Positions 19,279 to 28,584 are shown, numbered from the stretch's first letter. The stretch is 64,000 bases of DNA from RCC90-49c sp051016155 (GCA_051016155.1 CP136537.1:930001-994000); one strand, 5' to 3'. The notes: generated by a model not told the origin, from the sequence alone. Numbers and translations: made by a program.

Positions 19279-19635
19279 GTTTCTACACTTCTAGCATAGA
19301 CTGTATTGGTGGCTAGAAAGGTGTTCTAAATCGCTTAATCCCCCAAGCCAGCATGCCCTACAAAAGTAAAGCACACCCCTCAAAGAGATGCGTATCCTCA
19401 GTTCTTTGTCAGGGATGCAAGAAATCAACTAGATTTGGAGGCCGTCAATGAGAAAGTTATTAACGTGCACTTTATAAAGCGAGCCCATTGCAAAATACAT
19501 CTATGTTTCATCAATACTTTTAAAGTAGGCCTCTTGAAGCCTAGGAGCGGTTCTAAAATCACCCAATCACAAAATCGCTCAATAATATAATGGCCTCAAA
19601 GCATATATCACTACGCCTAACGCTGCCCTTTTGCT
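19279..19635. other. Intergenic gap holA - YcxB-like gene
   Basis: A 357-bp gap between divergent genes. The first 200 bp show nothing recognisable; the remainder is a full octamer-type element (listed separately). Confidence 0.5.
19481..19597 (+). mobile_element. Octamer-type MITE-like element, full copy
   Basis: A 117-bp copy from GAGCCCATTGCAAAAT to AATATAATGGCCTC. Octamers read AATCACCC AATCACAA AATCGCTC AATAATAT. The 5-bp string AAAGC flanks both ends exactly, consistent with a target-site duplication. Confidence 0.82.
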
Positions 19636-20106
19636 ATGATTGTCAAGACCAAAAAATACAAGCTAGATACCAATACTTACATTCAACTCGGACTCAACAA
19701 TATTATTCGAGAGCAATGGTGGGTATTTTTAATTGCCCTGGCAGTGATGAGTGGCACTTTCTTTTTTAAAACCATTTGGTGGGTGGTGGGCGCCAACTTA
19801 GCCCTGCTCCTGTACTTCCTGTTTTGGATCATTCAGTTCTATGGCATCACCTACCTAGAGCAGAACCAACTACTCTTTGAGCGACTGCGCTATGAAATCT
19901 CTAGCCAACAGATCATGATGCAAGTAACCTCTAAGCAGGGGATGCCCATTGCGTGGGAACAGGTCAAGAGGGCCCTACAGGGCAAAGACTATTTCTTGTT
20001 GGTCGTCTCTAAAGCACACTTGATTCACCTTCCTTACAGAATATTTAATAGCAACCATGAGATCAAGTTTGTAGAGACTATTTTAAAGCGCAAAGGATTG
20101 CTTTAA
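19636..20106 (+). CDS. YcxB-like membrane protein
   Basis: A 156-residue protein with two adjacent transmembrane segments (about 26-45 and 48-72), followed by a cytoplasmic domain. The C-terminal part (ISSQQIMMQVTSKQGMPIAW, then KDYFLLVVSKAHLIHLPYRI) matches the pattern of the YcxB-like C-terminal domain: strands, a Trp-containing turn, then a hydrophobic strand ending in a proline. Function is unknown in this family. It is the only plus-strand gene in the first 27 kb. The start at 19636 is an ATG just after an octamer-type element. Confidence 0.65.
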   Translation: MIVKTKKYKLDTNTYIQLGLNNIIREQWWVFLIALAVMSGTFFFKTIWWVVGANLALLLYFLFWIIQFYGITYLEQNQLLFERLRYEISSQQIMMQVTSKQGMPIAWEQVKRALQGKDYFLLVVSKAHLIHLPYRIFNSNHEIKFVETILKRKGLL

Positions 20107-20169
20107 TCTGTGTTGGAAGTATTAGAAGCATGTTTCATATGCCTTACTACCTCTCTCCAAACCTGTTTT

Positions 20170-20268
20170 GAGGCTGTTGCAAAACAACGTGCTAACGTTA
20201 GGCAATAGGCTATATAGCTTCAGTTAAAGCCTTACGAGGCGCACCTTTCTGAGTTTTGCAATGCCCTC
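20170..20268 (+). mobile_element. 99-bp MITE-like element, type I
   Basis: Starts GAGGCTGTTGCAAAAC and ends GTTTTGCAATGCCCTC, which are inverted repeats. The interior carries GCTTCAGTTAAAGCC, an internal hairpin. Flanks are GTTTT and GCTTT, 4 of 5 bases alike. Confidence 0.78.
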
Positions 20269-20316
20269 GCTTTGAACAATAAGCAAATGTCCTATTAAAC
20301 AGATAACCAACACGTC

Positions 20317-21525
20317 TCATGGCCTAAAAAGACGCAAAACCAGTTCGCTCATGGTATCCTTAATGATTGGATTCACCAAAATGGCAAGGATAATCGAAAT
20401 AACAAGCCCTATGAGCGCATGCCGCAAGTCCTTTTTGATAAACTTTTGCCCTTTTTTAAGGGCCTTGGCGCGCTTTTCTGGATTCTTCTTGGCGTAACCA
20501 ATGGCCAGCTCTCTCCCTGCCAAAAGCCCAATAAACACCCAGGTGGTACTCATAGGAATATTGTTCACATTTTTGAAGTAAAAGAGAATGGCCAAATAAA
20601 CTAGATCCACAAGCGTGGCGGCCCTGATGTCAGTAAGACCTACTTTTTCACTGACGATTTTTTGCATCCGATCCCCTTTGAGATATAACAAGAGCCCTAG
20701 GCCAAAGAAGATAAAGCCAACAAACATTCCTAGTTCCAGCAGGCTCAGTTGGCGAGGTAAGAACACAGCAATGTTTGCTGCGTCTTGCATGATCCAGACG
20801 GACCAGAGTAAACCACTCGTTATCCATTGCAAAACCGTCCAGATGGCACTGGGCTTGCCCCTAAAATATCGATTGACCCACCTGGCCACGAGATACCAAA
20901 CTACCATGGCCAACAAAAAGGCAATCAGATAGCCACAAAAGCTCTTTTGTAGGACGCTAAACATGGCCTGAGCATCGGTGGCAAAGACATTGAGGACCAA
21001 AAAGGTAGTCGACACTGGAATTTGCATACGCGTCAGGATCAGTAGGGCAATGGGTGCAAAAAGCTGCAGAAAGCTAAAAGTTTGTGGAGCCTCAGAAAAG
21101 CCTTTCTCTGCCAGCCTTTGGTAGCTTACGTCTCCCTCATACACCATCCAGCTATAAGTCACCGTGCTCACAAAGATGAGGCCCATAAATAGCCACAGAT
21201 ACCACCATTTCCTGTGCGCATTGGAGGCGATAAAAGTACCGATCGTCTGGATGCTGTCATTAGCAATGGACGAATAGCTAGCCAAGGCAAAACCAAACCA
21301 CATGGCAACACATGGGTAAGGCACCACCAAAGCACACAGCAACACGAGCACTGCGATGATCCAAAAAAAATCGTGCTCTTCTTTTGTGAGATCAAACAGC
21401 CGATAAGTGACCTTGGACAACCGCCGCTGCCTCACCTTCCCGATAAGAGCTTTTTTCGAGGTTTTACTGTCGGTGTGTTGCTCTAGATTCATAGAAGTCC
21501 ATTTTTCAGTAGGGAATAGCCCCAA
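20317..21525 (-). CDS. PiT-like phosphate permease family protein (tentative)
   Basis: A 402-codon multispanning membrane protein; Met12 (MNLEQHTDS) is an alternative start. The signature region ASYSSIANDSIQTIGTFIAS corresponds to the GANDVAN repeat of PiT-type phosphate transporters. A second set, PVSTTF and later MSTTWVFIGLLAGRELA, resembles the companion repeat. Another conserved string is MQDAANIAVFLPR. About 9-10 hydrophobic segments are visible, with a basic cytoplasmic loop near residues 350-370. I infer an anion transporter, phosphate being most likely. The lack of perfect GAND motifs keeps this tentative. Confidence 0.6.
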   Translation of the reverse strand: MGLFPTEKWTSMNLEQHTDSKTSKKALIGKVRQRRLSKVTYRLFDLTKEEHDFFWIIAVLVLLCALVVPYPCVAMWFGFALASYSSIANDSIQTIGTFIASNAHRKWWYLWLFMGLIFVSTVTYSWMVYEGDVSYQRLAEKGFSEAPQTFSFLQLFAPIALLILTRMQIPVSTTFLVLNVFATDAQAMFSVLQKSFCGYLIAFLLAMVVWYLVARWVNRYFRGKPSAIWTVLQWITSGLLWSVWIMQDAANIAVFLPRQLSLLELGMFVGFIFFGLGLLLYLKGDRMQKIVSEKVGLTDIRAATLVDLVYLAILFYFKNVNNIPMSTTWVFIGLLAGRELAIGYAKKNPEKRAKALKKGQKFIKKDLRHALIGLVISIILAILVNPIIKDTMSELVLRLFRP

Positions 21526-21534
21526 GGCATGTCA

Positions 21535-23316
21535 TTAGGTTTCCTGCCTTTGTTGTTGTTGCTTGTGTAATGCATAGTAAAGCCCTCGTCTTGCCCAAAG
21601 ACCCTCATGGGTACCTTGCTCTGCAATCTTACCGGCTTCTAGCACCACGATCTGATCAGCTAGCTGGGCAGCTGTTAGCCTGTGCGAGATAATCAACGCT
21701 GTTCTACCTTGTAATTGCTCTTTCATAACTTGCAGGATGCGTTGCTCTGTTTGCGTGTCTACCGCAGAAAGGCAGTCATCCAGTACTAAAATGGTAGGAT
21801 TACGAATAAAAGCCCTGGCAATGGTCAGCCTTTGCTTTTGTCCGCCAGAAAGTGTCACTCCTTTTTCGCCTATGATGGTCTCCATTTGGTTAGGAAACTG
21901 CTGAATGCTCTCCTTTATCGCTGCCAGTTGAGCGGCTTGTGCTATCTGGGCTGGGGTAGCACCAGGCTGTCCCCAGGCAATGTTATGCTGAATCGTATCT
22001 GAAAATAGAAAAACATCTTGCGGCACATAGCCCAGGTGCTGCCTGAGGTAGGACAACGCATAGTCTTCGATAGGAAGGCCATCGATGGTAATGGTCCCTG
22101 CCTCTGCATCGTAAAGACGACACAAGAGGTGGGCCAATGTGCTTTTGCCTGCGCCTGTAGGGCCAATAATGGCAACAGTCTTGCCAGTCGCTATTTCAAA
22201 ACTAACTTCTTTGAGTGCCTTAACGCCCGAGTCAGGATAAGTAAAGCTTACATTTTTAAAGGCAACGCGCCCTTTGATAGCAGGCCTGAGCGCTTTGGGC
22301 GAAGTGATAGAATTTTTCTCTTGCAGGAATTCATTAATGCGCTTTTGAGAGGCAGCTGCCCTTTGTACAAAATAAGTGCTCCAACTGATAGAAAAGGTAG
22401 GCCATCCCAAAAGTTGTAAGTACATCACAAACTCTGCCATGTCACCCAGCGTACTCTTCCCTTGAAGCACTGCTTGGCCTCCTACCCACACCACTGTAAC
22501 GACCCCCAAGCCAATAAAGGCTTGAACGGCTGGGAAAAATATAGCTTTGTTCGCTGCCAAGCGGAGCGACTGCTTCTTGTAGTCATCACATGCTTGGGCA
22601 AAAGACTTTGTAAAAGTCGCTTCTCGGACAAAGGACTGCAGCACCCTGATGCCAGAAAAGGACTCTTGGGTGAAAGTAGTGAGTCCAGCCAGTCGGTGCT
22701 GTATGGCTTCAGCATGCTGGTTCATGAACGTGCTGAGGTAATAGATACCCACTGCCAAGAGTAGGATAGGTAGGGCTGCATAAAGCGTCAATTGGGCATT
22801 GACCATAAACATATAGGGTAAGAGGAGTAGAAACGCAGTAGCTGCGTTGATTCCGTAGGCAATGGCATATCCTAGAAAAATGCCTACTTGGTTGACATCT
22901 TCTGAAATCCGCGCCATCAAGTCCCCTGTGCTATTCTTTCTATAAAAAGCCAAAGGCAAAGTTTGGTAATGGCTATAAATCTCATTTTTCAGAGCGTACT
23001 CGATGCGTTTCCCCGTGACCATGATGGTCCAGCGCGCCAAGAAGTTGAAAAGACCTTTCAAAACTGTTGCTAGTAGCATCAGTCCACCATAGATCGCCAA
23101 CCCTTTGACCAGCTGCACCTGGATAGTGGTGCGTAGACTTTCACTAGGAATCAACTGATGGGCTACAAGATAGGTCTGTAATAAGTCAAAGGCGCGCTTG
23201 ACAAAGCGGGCAGGAAAGAGGACAAATAGGTTGGATATAATCGTAAAAAGCGCTCCCAGAATAAGAGCGTACTTGTAGTGAAACAAATAGCTGTTGAGAT
23301 GGCGTAACGATTTCAC
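21535..23316 (-). CDS. ABC exporter, fused permease-ATPase (MsbA-like)
   Basis: A 593-residue half-transporter with an N-terminal six-helix membrane domain and a C-terminal nucleotide-binding domain. Walker A is GPTGAGKST near residue 387, the Q-loop is GYVPQDVFLF, the signature is LSGGQKQR near 492, and Walker B is ILVLDDCLSA. The H-loop is ISHRLT. Bacteroidota genomes use such proteins as MsbA-type lipid flippases or as general exporters, and nothing here separates the two. The end of the protein is Gln-rich (KQQQQRQET). It is followed 10 bp later by the PiT-like gene, so co-transcription is possible. Confidence 0.9.
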   Translation of the reverse strand: MKSLRHLNSYLFHYKYALILGALFTIISNLFVLFPARFVKRAFDLLQTYLVAHQLIPSESLRTTIQVQLVKGLAIYGGLMLLATVLKGLFNFLARWTIMVTGKRIEYALKNEIYSHYQTLPLAFYRKNSTGDLMARISEDVNQVGIFLGYAIAYGINAATAFLLLLPYMFMVNAQLTLYAALPILLLAVGIYYLSTFMNQHAEAIQHRLAGLTTFTQESFSGIRVLQSFVREATFTKSFAQACDDYKKQSLRLAANKAIFFPAVQAFIGLGVVTVVWVGGQAVLQGKSTLGDMAEFVMYLQLLGWPTFSISWSTYFVQRAAASQKRINEFLQEKNSITSPKALRPAIKGRVAFKNVSFTYPDSGVKALKEVSFEIATGKTVAIIGPTGAGKSTLAHLLCRLYDAEAGTITIDGLPIEDYALSYLRQHLGYVPQDVFLFSDTIQHNIAWGQPGATPAQIAQAAQLAAIKESIQQFPNQMETIIGEKGVTLSGGQKQRLTIARAFIRNPTILVLDDCLSAVDTQTEQRILQVMKEQLQGRTALIISHRLTAAQLADQIVVLEAGKIAEQGTHEGLWARRGLYYALHKQQQQRQET

Positions 23317-23566
23317 GATGAGCGGTGGAAGCCTCTATATTTTCTTATGCAAAGCAACGGAAAGCACGCCTAGATTCAAAGTGTCTTGGGGAAGAAAAGC
23401 CTTAGACCCTAAAGCAGACGGCTGAGGAGGAGGTTAATTCACATAAAAGCAAAATAATTGACCATCAAGCTTACTTCTAGTACCAGTGAAGACACTTGTG
23501 TTAGAAAGAGAAAGGTGTGGTATATTATTGCCCTGGGATGACCTAGGGCAGCGAGAAAGACATCAT
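23317..23566. other. Gap between ABC exporter and pbpC remnant
   Basis: About 250 bp with nothing recognised. It does not contain the missing transpeptidase half of pbpC. Confidence 0.4.
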
Positions 23567-23664
23567 GAGGGCATTGCAACCCTCAGCAAATTGCGTCTTG
23601 TAAGGCACTAACTGGAGCCATAGAGCCTATTTTCTAACGCCAGTACGTGTTTTTCAACAGCCTC
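23567..23664 (-). mobile_element. 98-bp MITE-like element, type I, truncating pbpC
   Basis: Minus-oriented copy: GAGGGCATTGCAACC on the left, TTTTTCAACAGCCTC on the right, with GGAGCCATAGAGCC in the interior. It lies at the point where pbpC coding sequence ends, and the last pbpC-frame codons (RLLKNTYWR) are element sequence. Confidence 0.78.
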
Positions 23665-24344
23665 AGCTTGTTCAACAAAAAGTCCCGTTTCTTGCGCAGT
23701 AAAGCCTCATTTTTGCCAGGGTAGATGAGCGTAAGAGCGTTGGACAACACCGCCAAGGCACACACTTCGCCCCAAGAGAGTTGGTCAGGAGCGCGGCCAT
23801 AGTAGTGCCAGGCAGCAGCGTCAATGCCGACCACATTGCTGCCAAAAGGGGCATGAGAAGCGTAGAGCTACAATATTTCCTGTTTGGTATACCCTAGTTC
23901 TAGGCAGAGTGCCATAATGGCTTCCTTACATTTCTCCCATAGGGTTCTAGGCTTGCCTTGCCGCGCCATGCGTATCACTTGCAGGGAGAGGGTGCTTCCA
24001 CCACGTACAATACGTTGGGCTCTTAGGTTGGCCAGAAGGGCCTTGCCCATCGAAACAGGGTTGATCCCTGGATGGTAATAGAAGTACTGCTCTTCGAAGT
24101 ACAGCAGGGCTTTCTCTAACTTCTCAGGAAGTGCTTGGCAGGCGGGAAAGCGCCACTGCCCATCTGCAGCAATGTGGGCGCCGAGGAGTTGACCTTGGGT
24201 GTCAGTAAGTACGGTGGCTGTAGGAGCTTGGAAAAGAGGATAGGGCAAGCACAAGTAGAATCCTCTCCCAGCGGTCACTGCAAAGGCTAGCAGGCTTGTG
24301 CGCAGTAGGCCTAGGCGTTGGAAGAGGCGTTGAGACCATTGCAT
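23634..24344 (-). pseudogene. pbpC: Penicillin-binding protein 1C, broken and truncated
   Basis: N-terminal glycosyltransferase part of PBP1C, a peptidoglycan polymerase. After a membrane anchor (about 12-36) come LEKALLYFEEQYFYYHPGIN and the RIVRGGSTLSLQVIRM motif of family GT51. An in-frame TAG at 23868-23870 interrupts EIL-stop-LYASHAPFG, where the family has Glu, so GAG to TAG is likely. The frame then continues with NVVGIDAAAWHYYGR until a MITE at 23664 cuts it off. The transpeptidase half is absent. The first codons (MQWSQ) derive from another element's end. A non-functional gene is the firm reading. Confidence 0.88.
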
Positions 24345-24440
24345 TATTGAGTGATTTAGTTAGTCAACCCTTAAGAACTCAAATAATACCACTCTTTATA
24401 GCTATGCAGCCTAATTTTTAGATAAAATAGGGCTATTATT
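24332..24440 (-). mobile_element. Octamer-type element, partial, at pbpC start
   Basis: GAGACCATTGCATTATTGAG begins at 24332, followed by TGATTTAG-type octamers. The left terminal repeat is not recognisable on the far side. The ATG at 24344 and the first five codons of the pbpC remnant lie inside the terminal repeat. Confidence 0.65.
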
Positions 24441-24758
24441 TTATATTTCTACGCATAAAATTTGTAAGGTTTTTGGCCCAAGCTTGCCATTCCTTGCAAA
24501 AAATTGAGCGCATTAAAAACCCGCCTAGGGCTAAGCAACGTCAGCATGTCAAGCGGGGGGCCTATAAAATATTCCTCTGTTTGAGATCGCCCGAAGGGGG
24601 ACCGAGTCAGGCAGTGTCATCACAGGGAAGGCGCTACAAAGGTCAAACTTTCATAGCTGCAAACGCCTTAAATGGAACTATGGAGCCTATTTCCTAAAGC
24701 CAGTATGCGGTTTTGTAGTGCCCTCATTTTGCTCTTCCTACTGTTCAACGATAAGCAC
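24441..24758. other. Intergenic region with a decayed type I element
   Basis: The stretch near 24655-24725 (AATGGAACTATGGAGCC, then GTTTTGTAGTGCCCTC) matches the right half of the type I MITE. Its left half is diverged. Nothing else was recognised. Confidence 0.5.
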
Positions 24759-26621
24759 CTACCTCCCCATATAGACCATCAGGATGGAAACATCCGCTGG
24801 AGAAACACCACTGATTTTGGCTGCTTGACCTAGGGTAACAGGTTTAACTTTCTGAAGCTTTTCTGTTCCTTCCGCTGACAAGGCTTTGATACGCTCGTAG
24901 TCAAAATCCGCTGGAATGCGGTAGCCTTCTAGTCGCTGGGCTTTTTCGACCAGTTCCTGCTCCTTTTGGAGGTAACGCTCATACTTGAGCTGGATTTCTA
25001 CCTGCTCCAGCACCTCACTTTCATAGGTATGTAAGTGCTGGGCCAAAGCCTCATCCAGCGCACCAAGCGTTTGCATATTGATTTCAGGCCTTTTGAGCAG
25101 CTGATGGGCCGATTGCTTCTCCTTAAGTGTGGCGGTGCCTAATTGGGTAAGCTGCGTATTGACCTGCGCTGGATCGAGCTTCCAGGCTTGTAAAGCAGCA
25201 GTGAGTTGAGCAGTGGCAGCTTGTTGGGCATGGACTTGCGCGAGGCGTTGGTCAGTGGCCAGCCCTATTTGGTGGCCCATGGGCGTCAGGCGTAAGTCGG
25301 CATTGTCTTGCCGCAGCAAGATTCTGAACTCAGCCCTAGACGTAAACATCCTATAAGGCTCGTCTGTTCCCTTGGTTGTCAAATCATCGATCAACACACC
25401 GATATAGGCATCTGCCCTAGACAAGACGACAGAGGGCAATTCGTGCACCTTTCTATGAGCATTGATGCCTGCCATAAGGCCTTGGCAGGCAGCTTCTTCA
25501 TAGCCTGTGGTACCATTGATTTGCCCTGCAAAGTAAAGGTGTGAGATCAGATGGGTCTCTAAGGTAGGTTGAAGCTGTGTGGCCAAGAAGTAGTCGTACT
25601 CAATGGCATAGCCCGGTCGAAACATTTTGGCATGCTCAAAGCCTGGAATGGCCCGTAGCGCTTGGTATTGCACTGCTTCGGGCAGCGAAGTGGAAAAGCC
25701 ATTGACATAAATCTCTACAGTATCCCAGCCTTCAGGTTCCACAAAAATTTGATGCCGTTCCTTGTCTGCAAAGCGCGTTATTTTGTCCTCAATAGAAGGG
25801 CAATAGCGCGGTCCTTGTCCCTGAATTCGTCCATTGAACATAGGAGATTGATCAAAGCCTTTCTCTAGCAACTTATGCACCTTCTCATTGGTGTAAGTAA
25901 TGTAACAGCTCTTTTGTTGTGTGAGCGGCTGCGTAGCTGTAAAGGAAAACTTACCAGGCTTATCGTCTCCAGGTTGTTCTTCCATTTTAGTGTAGTCCAG
26001 CGTTCTACCGTCGACCCGCGGCGGAGTGCCTGTTTTCATTCTACCTGCTTCAAAACCTAGTGCAACTAGCTGTTCAGTTAGGCCTGTAGCTACCCTCTCT
26101 CCTGCTCTTCCTCCTTTCAACTGTTTTTCGCCAATGTGGATGAGGCCATTCAGAAAAGTGCCGTTGGTCAAAATAACTGCACGTGCCTGAATTTCTAGCC
26201 CCCTGCCTGTTTTAACGCCTTGTACCCTTCCGTCTTTGACCATGATCTCTTGCACCATCTCTTGCCAGAAGTCCACGTTAGGGGTTTGCTCTAGGGCCAA
26301 GCGCCATTCTTCGGCAAAGCGCATGCGGTCATTTTGCGTTCTAGGGCTCCACATAGCAGGGCCCTTGGACCTGTTCAGCATACGGAACTGGATCATCGAT
26401 CGATCAGCAATAATGCCTGACATACCGCCTAGAGCATCTATTTCGCGTATAATTTGGCCTTTGGCAATGCCGCCCATGGCTGGGTTGCAAGACATTTGTG
26501 CAATGGTGTTCATGTTCATTGTGATCAAGAGCACTTTAGAGCCCATCTTGGCGGCAGCAGCGGCCGCCTCACAGCCGGCATGTCCTGCTCCTACTACAAT
26601 GATGTCGTATACTGGAAACAT
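24759..26621 (-). CDS. mnmG: tRNA uridine-5-carboxymethylaminomethyl synthase MnmG
   Basis: FAD enzyme that, with MnmE, modifies the wobble uridine of several tRNAs. The 620-residue product has the dinucleotide-binding motif DIIVVGAGHAGCEAA at residues 6-20. The GidA signature is in SCNPAMGGIAKGQIIREID, followed by GTPPRVDGRT and FAGQINGTTGYEEAA. The C-terminal helical domain for tRNA and MnmE contacts is complete (LKYERYLQKEQELVEK, ISGVSPADVSILMVYMG). The gene (gidA) is a classical neighbour of replication origins in several phyla, and a parS site lies 50 bp upstream. Confidence 0.97.
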   Translation of the reverse strand: MFPVYDIIVVGAGHAGCEAAAAAAKMGSKVLLITMNMNTIAQMSCNPAMGGIAKGQIIREIDALGGMSGIIADRSMIQFRMLNRSKGPAMWSPRTQNDRMRFAEEWRLALEQTPNVDFWQEMVQEIMVKDGRVQGVKTGRGLEIQARAVILTNGTFLNGLIHIGEKQLKGGRAGERVATGLTEQLVALGFEAGRMKTGTPPRVDGRTLDYTKMEEQPGDDKPGKFSFTATQPLTQQKSCYITYTNEKVHKLLEKGFDQSPMFNGRIQGQGPRYCPSIEDKITRFADKERHQIFVEPEGWDTVEIYVNGFSTSLPEAVQYQALRAIPGFEHAKMFRPGYAIEYDYFLATQLQPTLETHLISHLYFAGQINGTTGYEEAACQGLMAGINAHRKVHELPSVVLSRADAYIGVLIDDLTTKGTDEPYRMFTSRAEFRILLRQDNADLRLTPMGHQIGLATDQRLAQVHAQQAATAQLTAALQAWKLDPAQVNTQLTQLGTATLKEKQSAHQLLKRPEINMQTLGALDEALAQHLHTYESEVLEQVEIQLKYERYLQKEQELVEKAQRLEGYRIPADFDYERIKALSAEGTEKLQKVKPVTLGQAAKISGVSPADVSILMVYMGR

Positions 26622-27090
26622 TTTACTATTCTTGAATTGATAGGTTTAATACAGGGGTGTTGATTAGATCGTGTTCCACGTGGAACATTAACCAAAACCA
26701 GGTTGTGTTTGCACTTGGCAGTGCTCAAAAATGCATTATTAATGCAAAATAATTGCACAAACACTTATCCTTGTTGTAATTCTGAATCTCCCTGTAGTCA
26801 TTCCAAACGCAGACGAAGAATCATGGCGTAGCGTAGGGGCTAGGCTATCCTGATTCATCCTCCTCGCTTTCGGTCACTTTAGGCCCTTGTGAAGGACACC
26901 TGCGTAGCTCAGCATGGCACAACATGGATTAAATGCTATAGGCAACTACTGTTCTTATCACGACAGACATTAGCAAAAACAACCTAGTCGACAAATATAG
27001 CTACCTCTTTTGGGTTCCCTGAGGCGTGGCCCCTCGTGGGCGAAGCAAGGAACAAAACTTAAATAAGATGTAATAAAACTTTACCAATAT
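26622..27090. other. Long intergenic region, origin-proximal candidate
   Basis: Between mnmG (minus) and marC (plus) lie 740 bp without genes. This first part holds the parS palindrome (listed) and an AT-rich stretch at 26720-26770. A decayed copy of the GTCATTCC-type palindromic repeat lies at about 26797-26880. I find no good TTATNCACA DnaA boxes. Confidence 0.5.
26672..26687. promoter_or_regulatory. parS: parS, ParB-binding site
   Basis: The 16-bp perfect palindrome TGTTCCACGTGGAACA matches the conserved chromosomal parS motif (TGTTNCACGTGNAACA). ParB loads here and spreads to organise origin segregation and SMC loading. Its position just upstream of mnmG, where gene orientation changes, fits an origin-proximal site. 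No parA or parB gene is in the window. Confidence 0.85.
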
Positions 27091-27208
27091 GGGGCCATCG
27101 CAAAATACATCTAACAGTCTGTTAGTACTCTTAAAATGTGTCTTATCAGGCCCAGAAGAGCCTTTTCAATCACTCGATCACAAAATCGCTCACTCATGCA
27201 CTGGTCTC
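27091..27208 (+). mobile_element. Octamer-type MITE-like element, full copy
   Basis: A 118-bp copy from GGGGCCATCGCAAAATA to GCACTGGTCTC. Octamers read AATCACTC GATCACAA AATCGCTC ACTCATGC. AATAT flanks both ends exactly, a third 5-bp duplication. Confidence 0.82.
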
Positions 27209-27361
27209 AATATGTGTAGAGGCGCTCGATTATTCTCTTGATCTATTTCTAATATCATGCTTATTGCCTATGTTTGCGCACTTTTGTTCCTTGAGGTCCA
27301 TATACAGGGCCTTGGTTTATCTCTAGCCAACCCGCTAAAAAATTATAAGCATTAATGTACT

Positions 27362-27961
27362 ATGGGCAGTATCCACCACTTTTTCACTGGATTCGATGGA
27401 CAGCAAGCGCTTTCTTCGTTTTTTATTCTTTTTGCCGTGATCGACATTTTAGGGAACATAGGTATCATCATCAACCTTAGAAGGCAGGTGGGGTGTATCC
27501 ATGCAAAAAAAACTACGGTGGCTGCAGGGATCATTATGTTTACTTTTTTGTTTGTAGGGCCTTTTATTCTTGATCTTTTTCGCATTGATATTGATTCCTT
27601 TGCTACTGCAGGGGGTATCATCCTTTTTCTTCTGGGCCTAGAAATGGTGCTGAATGTCAATATTTTCAAAGTAGATACTAATCCCGAAACGGCCTCAGTT
27701 GTTCCTTTGGCATTTCCTATATTGGCAGGAACAGGCACGCTCACTGCGCTGCTTACTTTAAAGGCAGAATACAAAGACATTAACATCCTTTGTGGCACAC
27801 TGGCCAATCTAGTGCTAATGTACATTTTCCTCAAGTACTCGGAGTGGGTTGAGCGTAAGTTAGGTCCCCTGGGCGTAAGCATTGTCCACAAAGTGATGGG
27901 GTTAATGTTACTAGCTATTGCTGTTAAGTTGTTCAAAACTCATTTGCTACTCGCAGCTTGA
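27362..27961 (+). CDS. MarC family integral membrane protein
   Basis: A 199-residue membrane protein with six hydrophobic segments, the MarC architecture. Family marks are FFILFAVIDILGNIGIIINL at residues 20-39, where most members have DPxGN, then a central Gly-rich helix with FATAGGIILFLLGLEMVL. VVPLAFPILAGTGTLTALLT matches the highly conserved P-L-A-x-P-x-x-A-G-P/T-G region. MarC proteins have no settled function. The ORF overlaps the next gene (rnhA) by three bases. A long minus-strand ORF across the same DNA is a shadow. Confidence 0.85.
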   Translation: MGSIHHFFTGFDGQQALSSFFILFAVIDILGNIGIIINLRRQVGCIHAKKTTVAAGIIMFTFLFVGPFILDLFRIDIDSFATAGGIILFLLGLEMVLNVNIFKVDTNPETASVVPLAFPILAGTGTLTALLTLKAEYKDINILCGTLANLVLMYIFLKYSEWVERKLGPLGVSIVHKVMGLMLLAIAVKLFKTHLLLAA

Positions 27962-28584
27962 TCTCGATCTATACAGACGGTGCTTCCCAAGGCAATCCAG
28001 GTCCAGGAGGGTATGGTGTGATCTTAACGTATCAAGCCTACCGCAAAGAGCTTTCTGAAGGCTTCCAATGCACCACCAACAACCGCATGGAGCTGCTGGC
28101 AGTAATCGTAGGCCTAGAAGCACTGAAAAAAGAGGGGCAGCACGTGGTGGTCTATTCAGACTCCAAGTATGTAGTGGATGCTGTAGAAAAGGGATGGCTT
28201 AGGGCTTGGATTCAAAAGAACTTTAAAGGCAAAAAGAACGCGGACCTCTGGAAGCGGTTTTGGAAGGTATATCAACGGCACCAGGTCAAACTTCGATGGA
28301 TCAAAGGGCATGCAGGCCACCCAGAAAACGAACGCTGCGATCAGCTGGCTGTGCAGCGTGCACGCCAAAAAATACAGGCCGTAGATCAGGGGTATATTGA
28401 TAGCACGAGCTTGAGAGAGCCTCACTGCTCCTCAACGGGCTTGTCAATCGTCATTTTAATGGTACTAATCCGTGTGTCTTCTATAGAGACAATCGTAAAG
28501 GTGAAAGTACCTACTTCTACTGTCTCCTCAAGGTCAGGAATGCGTTCTGTCACAGAAATAATCAGACCGCCTAACGTATCGTAA
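27958..28584 (+). CDS. rnhA: Ribonuclease HI with run-on tail
   Basis: Endonuclease that removes RNA from RNA-DNA hybrids. Catalytic acids are visible: Asp in IYTDGASQGNPGPGGYG (residue 7), Glu in TNNRMELLAV (about 45), Asp in YSDSKYVVDAV (about 68), and the last Asp in NERCDQLA (about 131). The start is a TTG overlapping the marC stop (TTGA). Usual length is about 150; here the frame continues to 208 because no stop follows QRARQKIQ. The tail from about residue 155 is antisense of the convergent gldE-like gene (163-bp overlap) and is not family sequence. Confidence 0.88.
   Translation: MISIYTDGASQGNPGPGGYGVILTYQAYRKELSEGFQCTTNNRMELLAVIVGLEALKKEGQHVVVYSDSKYVVDAVEKGWLRAWIQKNFKGKKNADLWKRFWKVYQRHQVKLRWIKGHAGHPENERCDQLAVQRARQKIQAVDQGYIDSTSLREPHCSSTGLSIVILMVLIRVSSIETIVKVKVPTSTVSSRSGMRSVTEIIRPPNVS

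Noticed and set aside
26690..27361. Firm oriC call in the parS gap
   Set aside because: No convincing DnaA boxes (TTATNCACA) were found; kept only as an origin-proximal hypothesis.
27352..27936. A 194-codon minus-strand ORF
   Set aside because: It is antisense to marC, which has clear family sequence and membrane pattern; the minus-strand product has neither.
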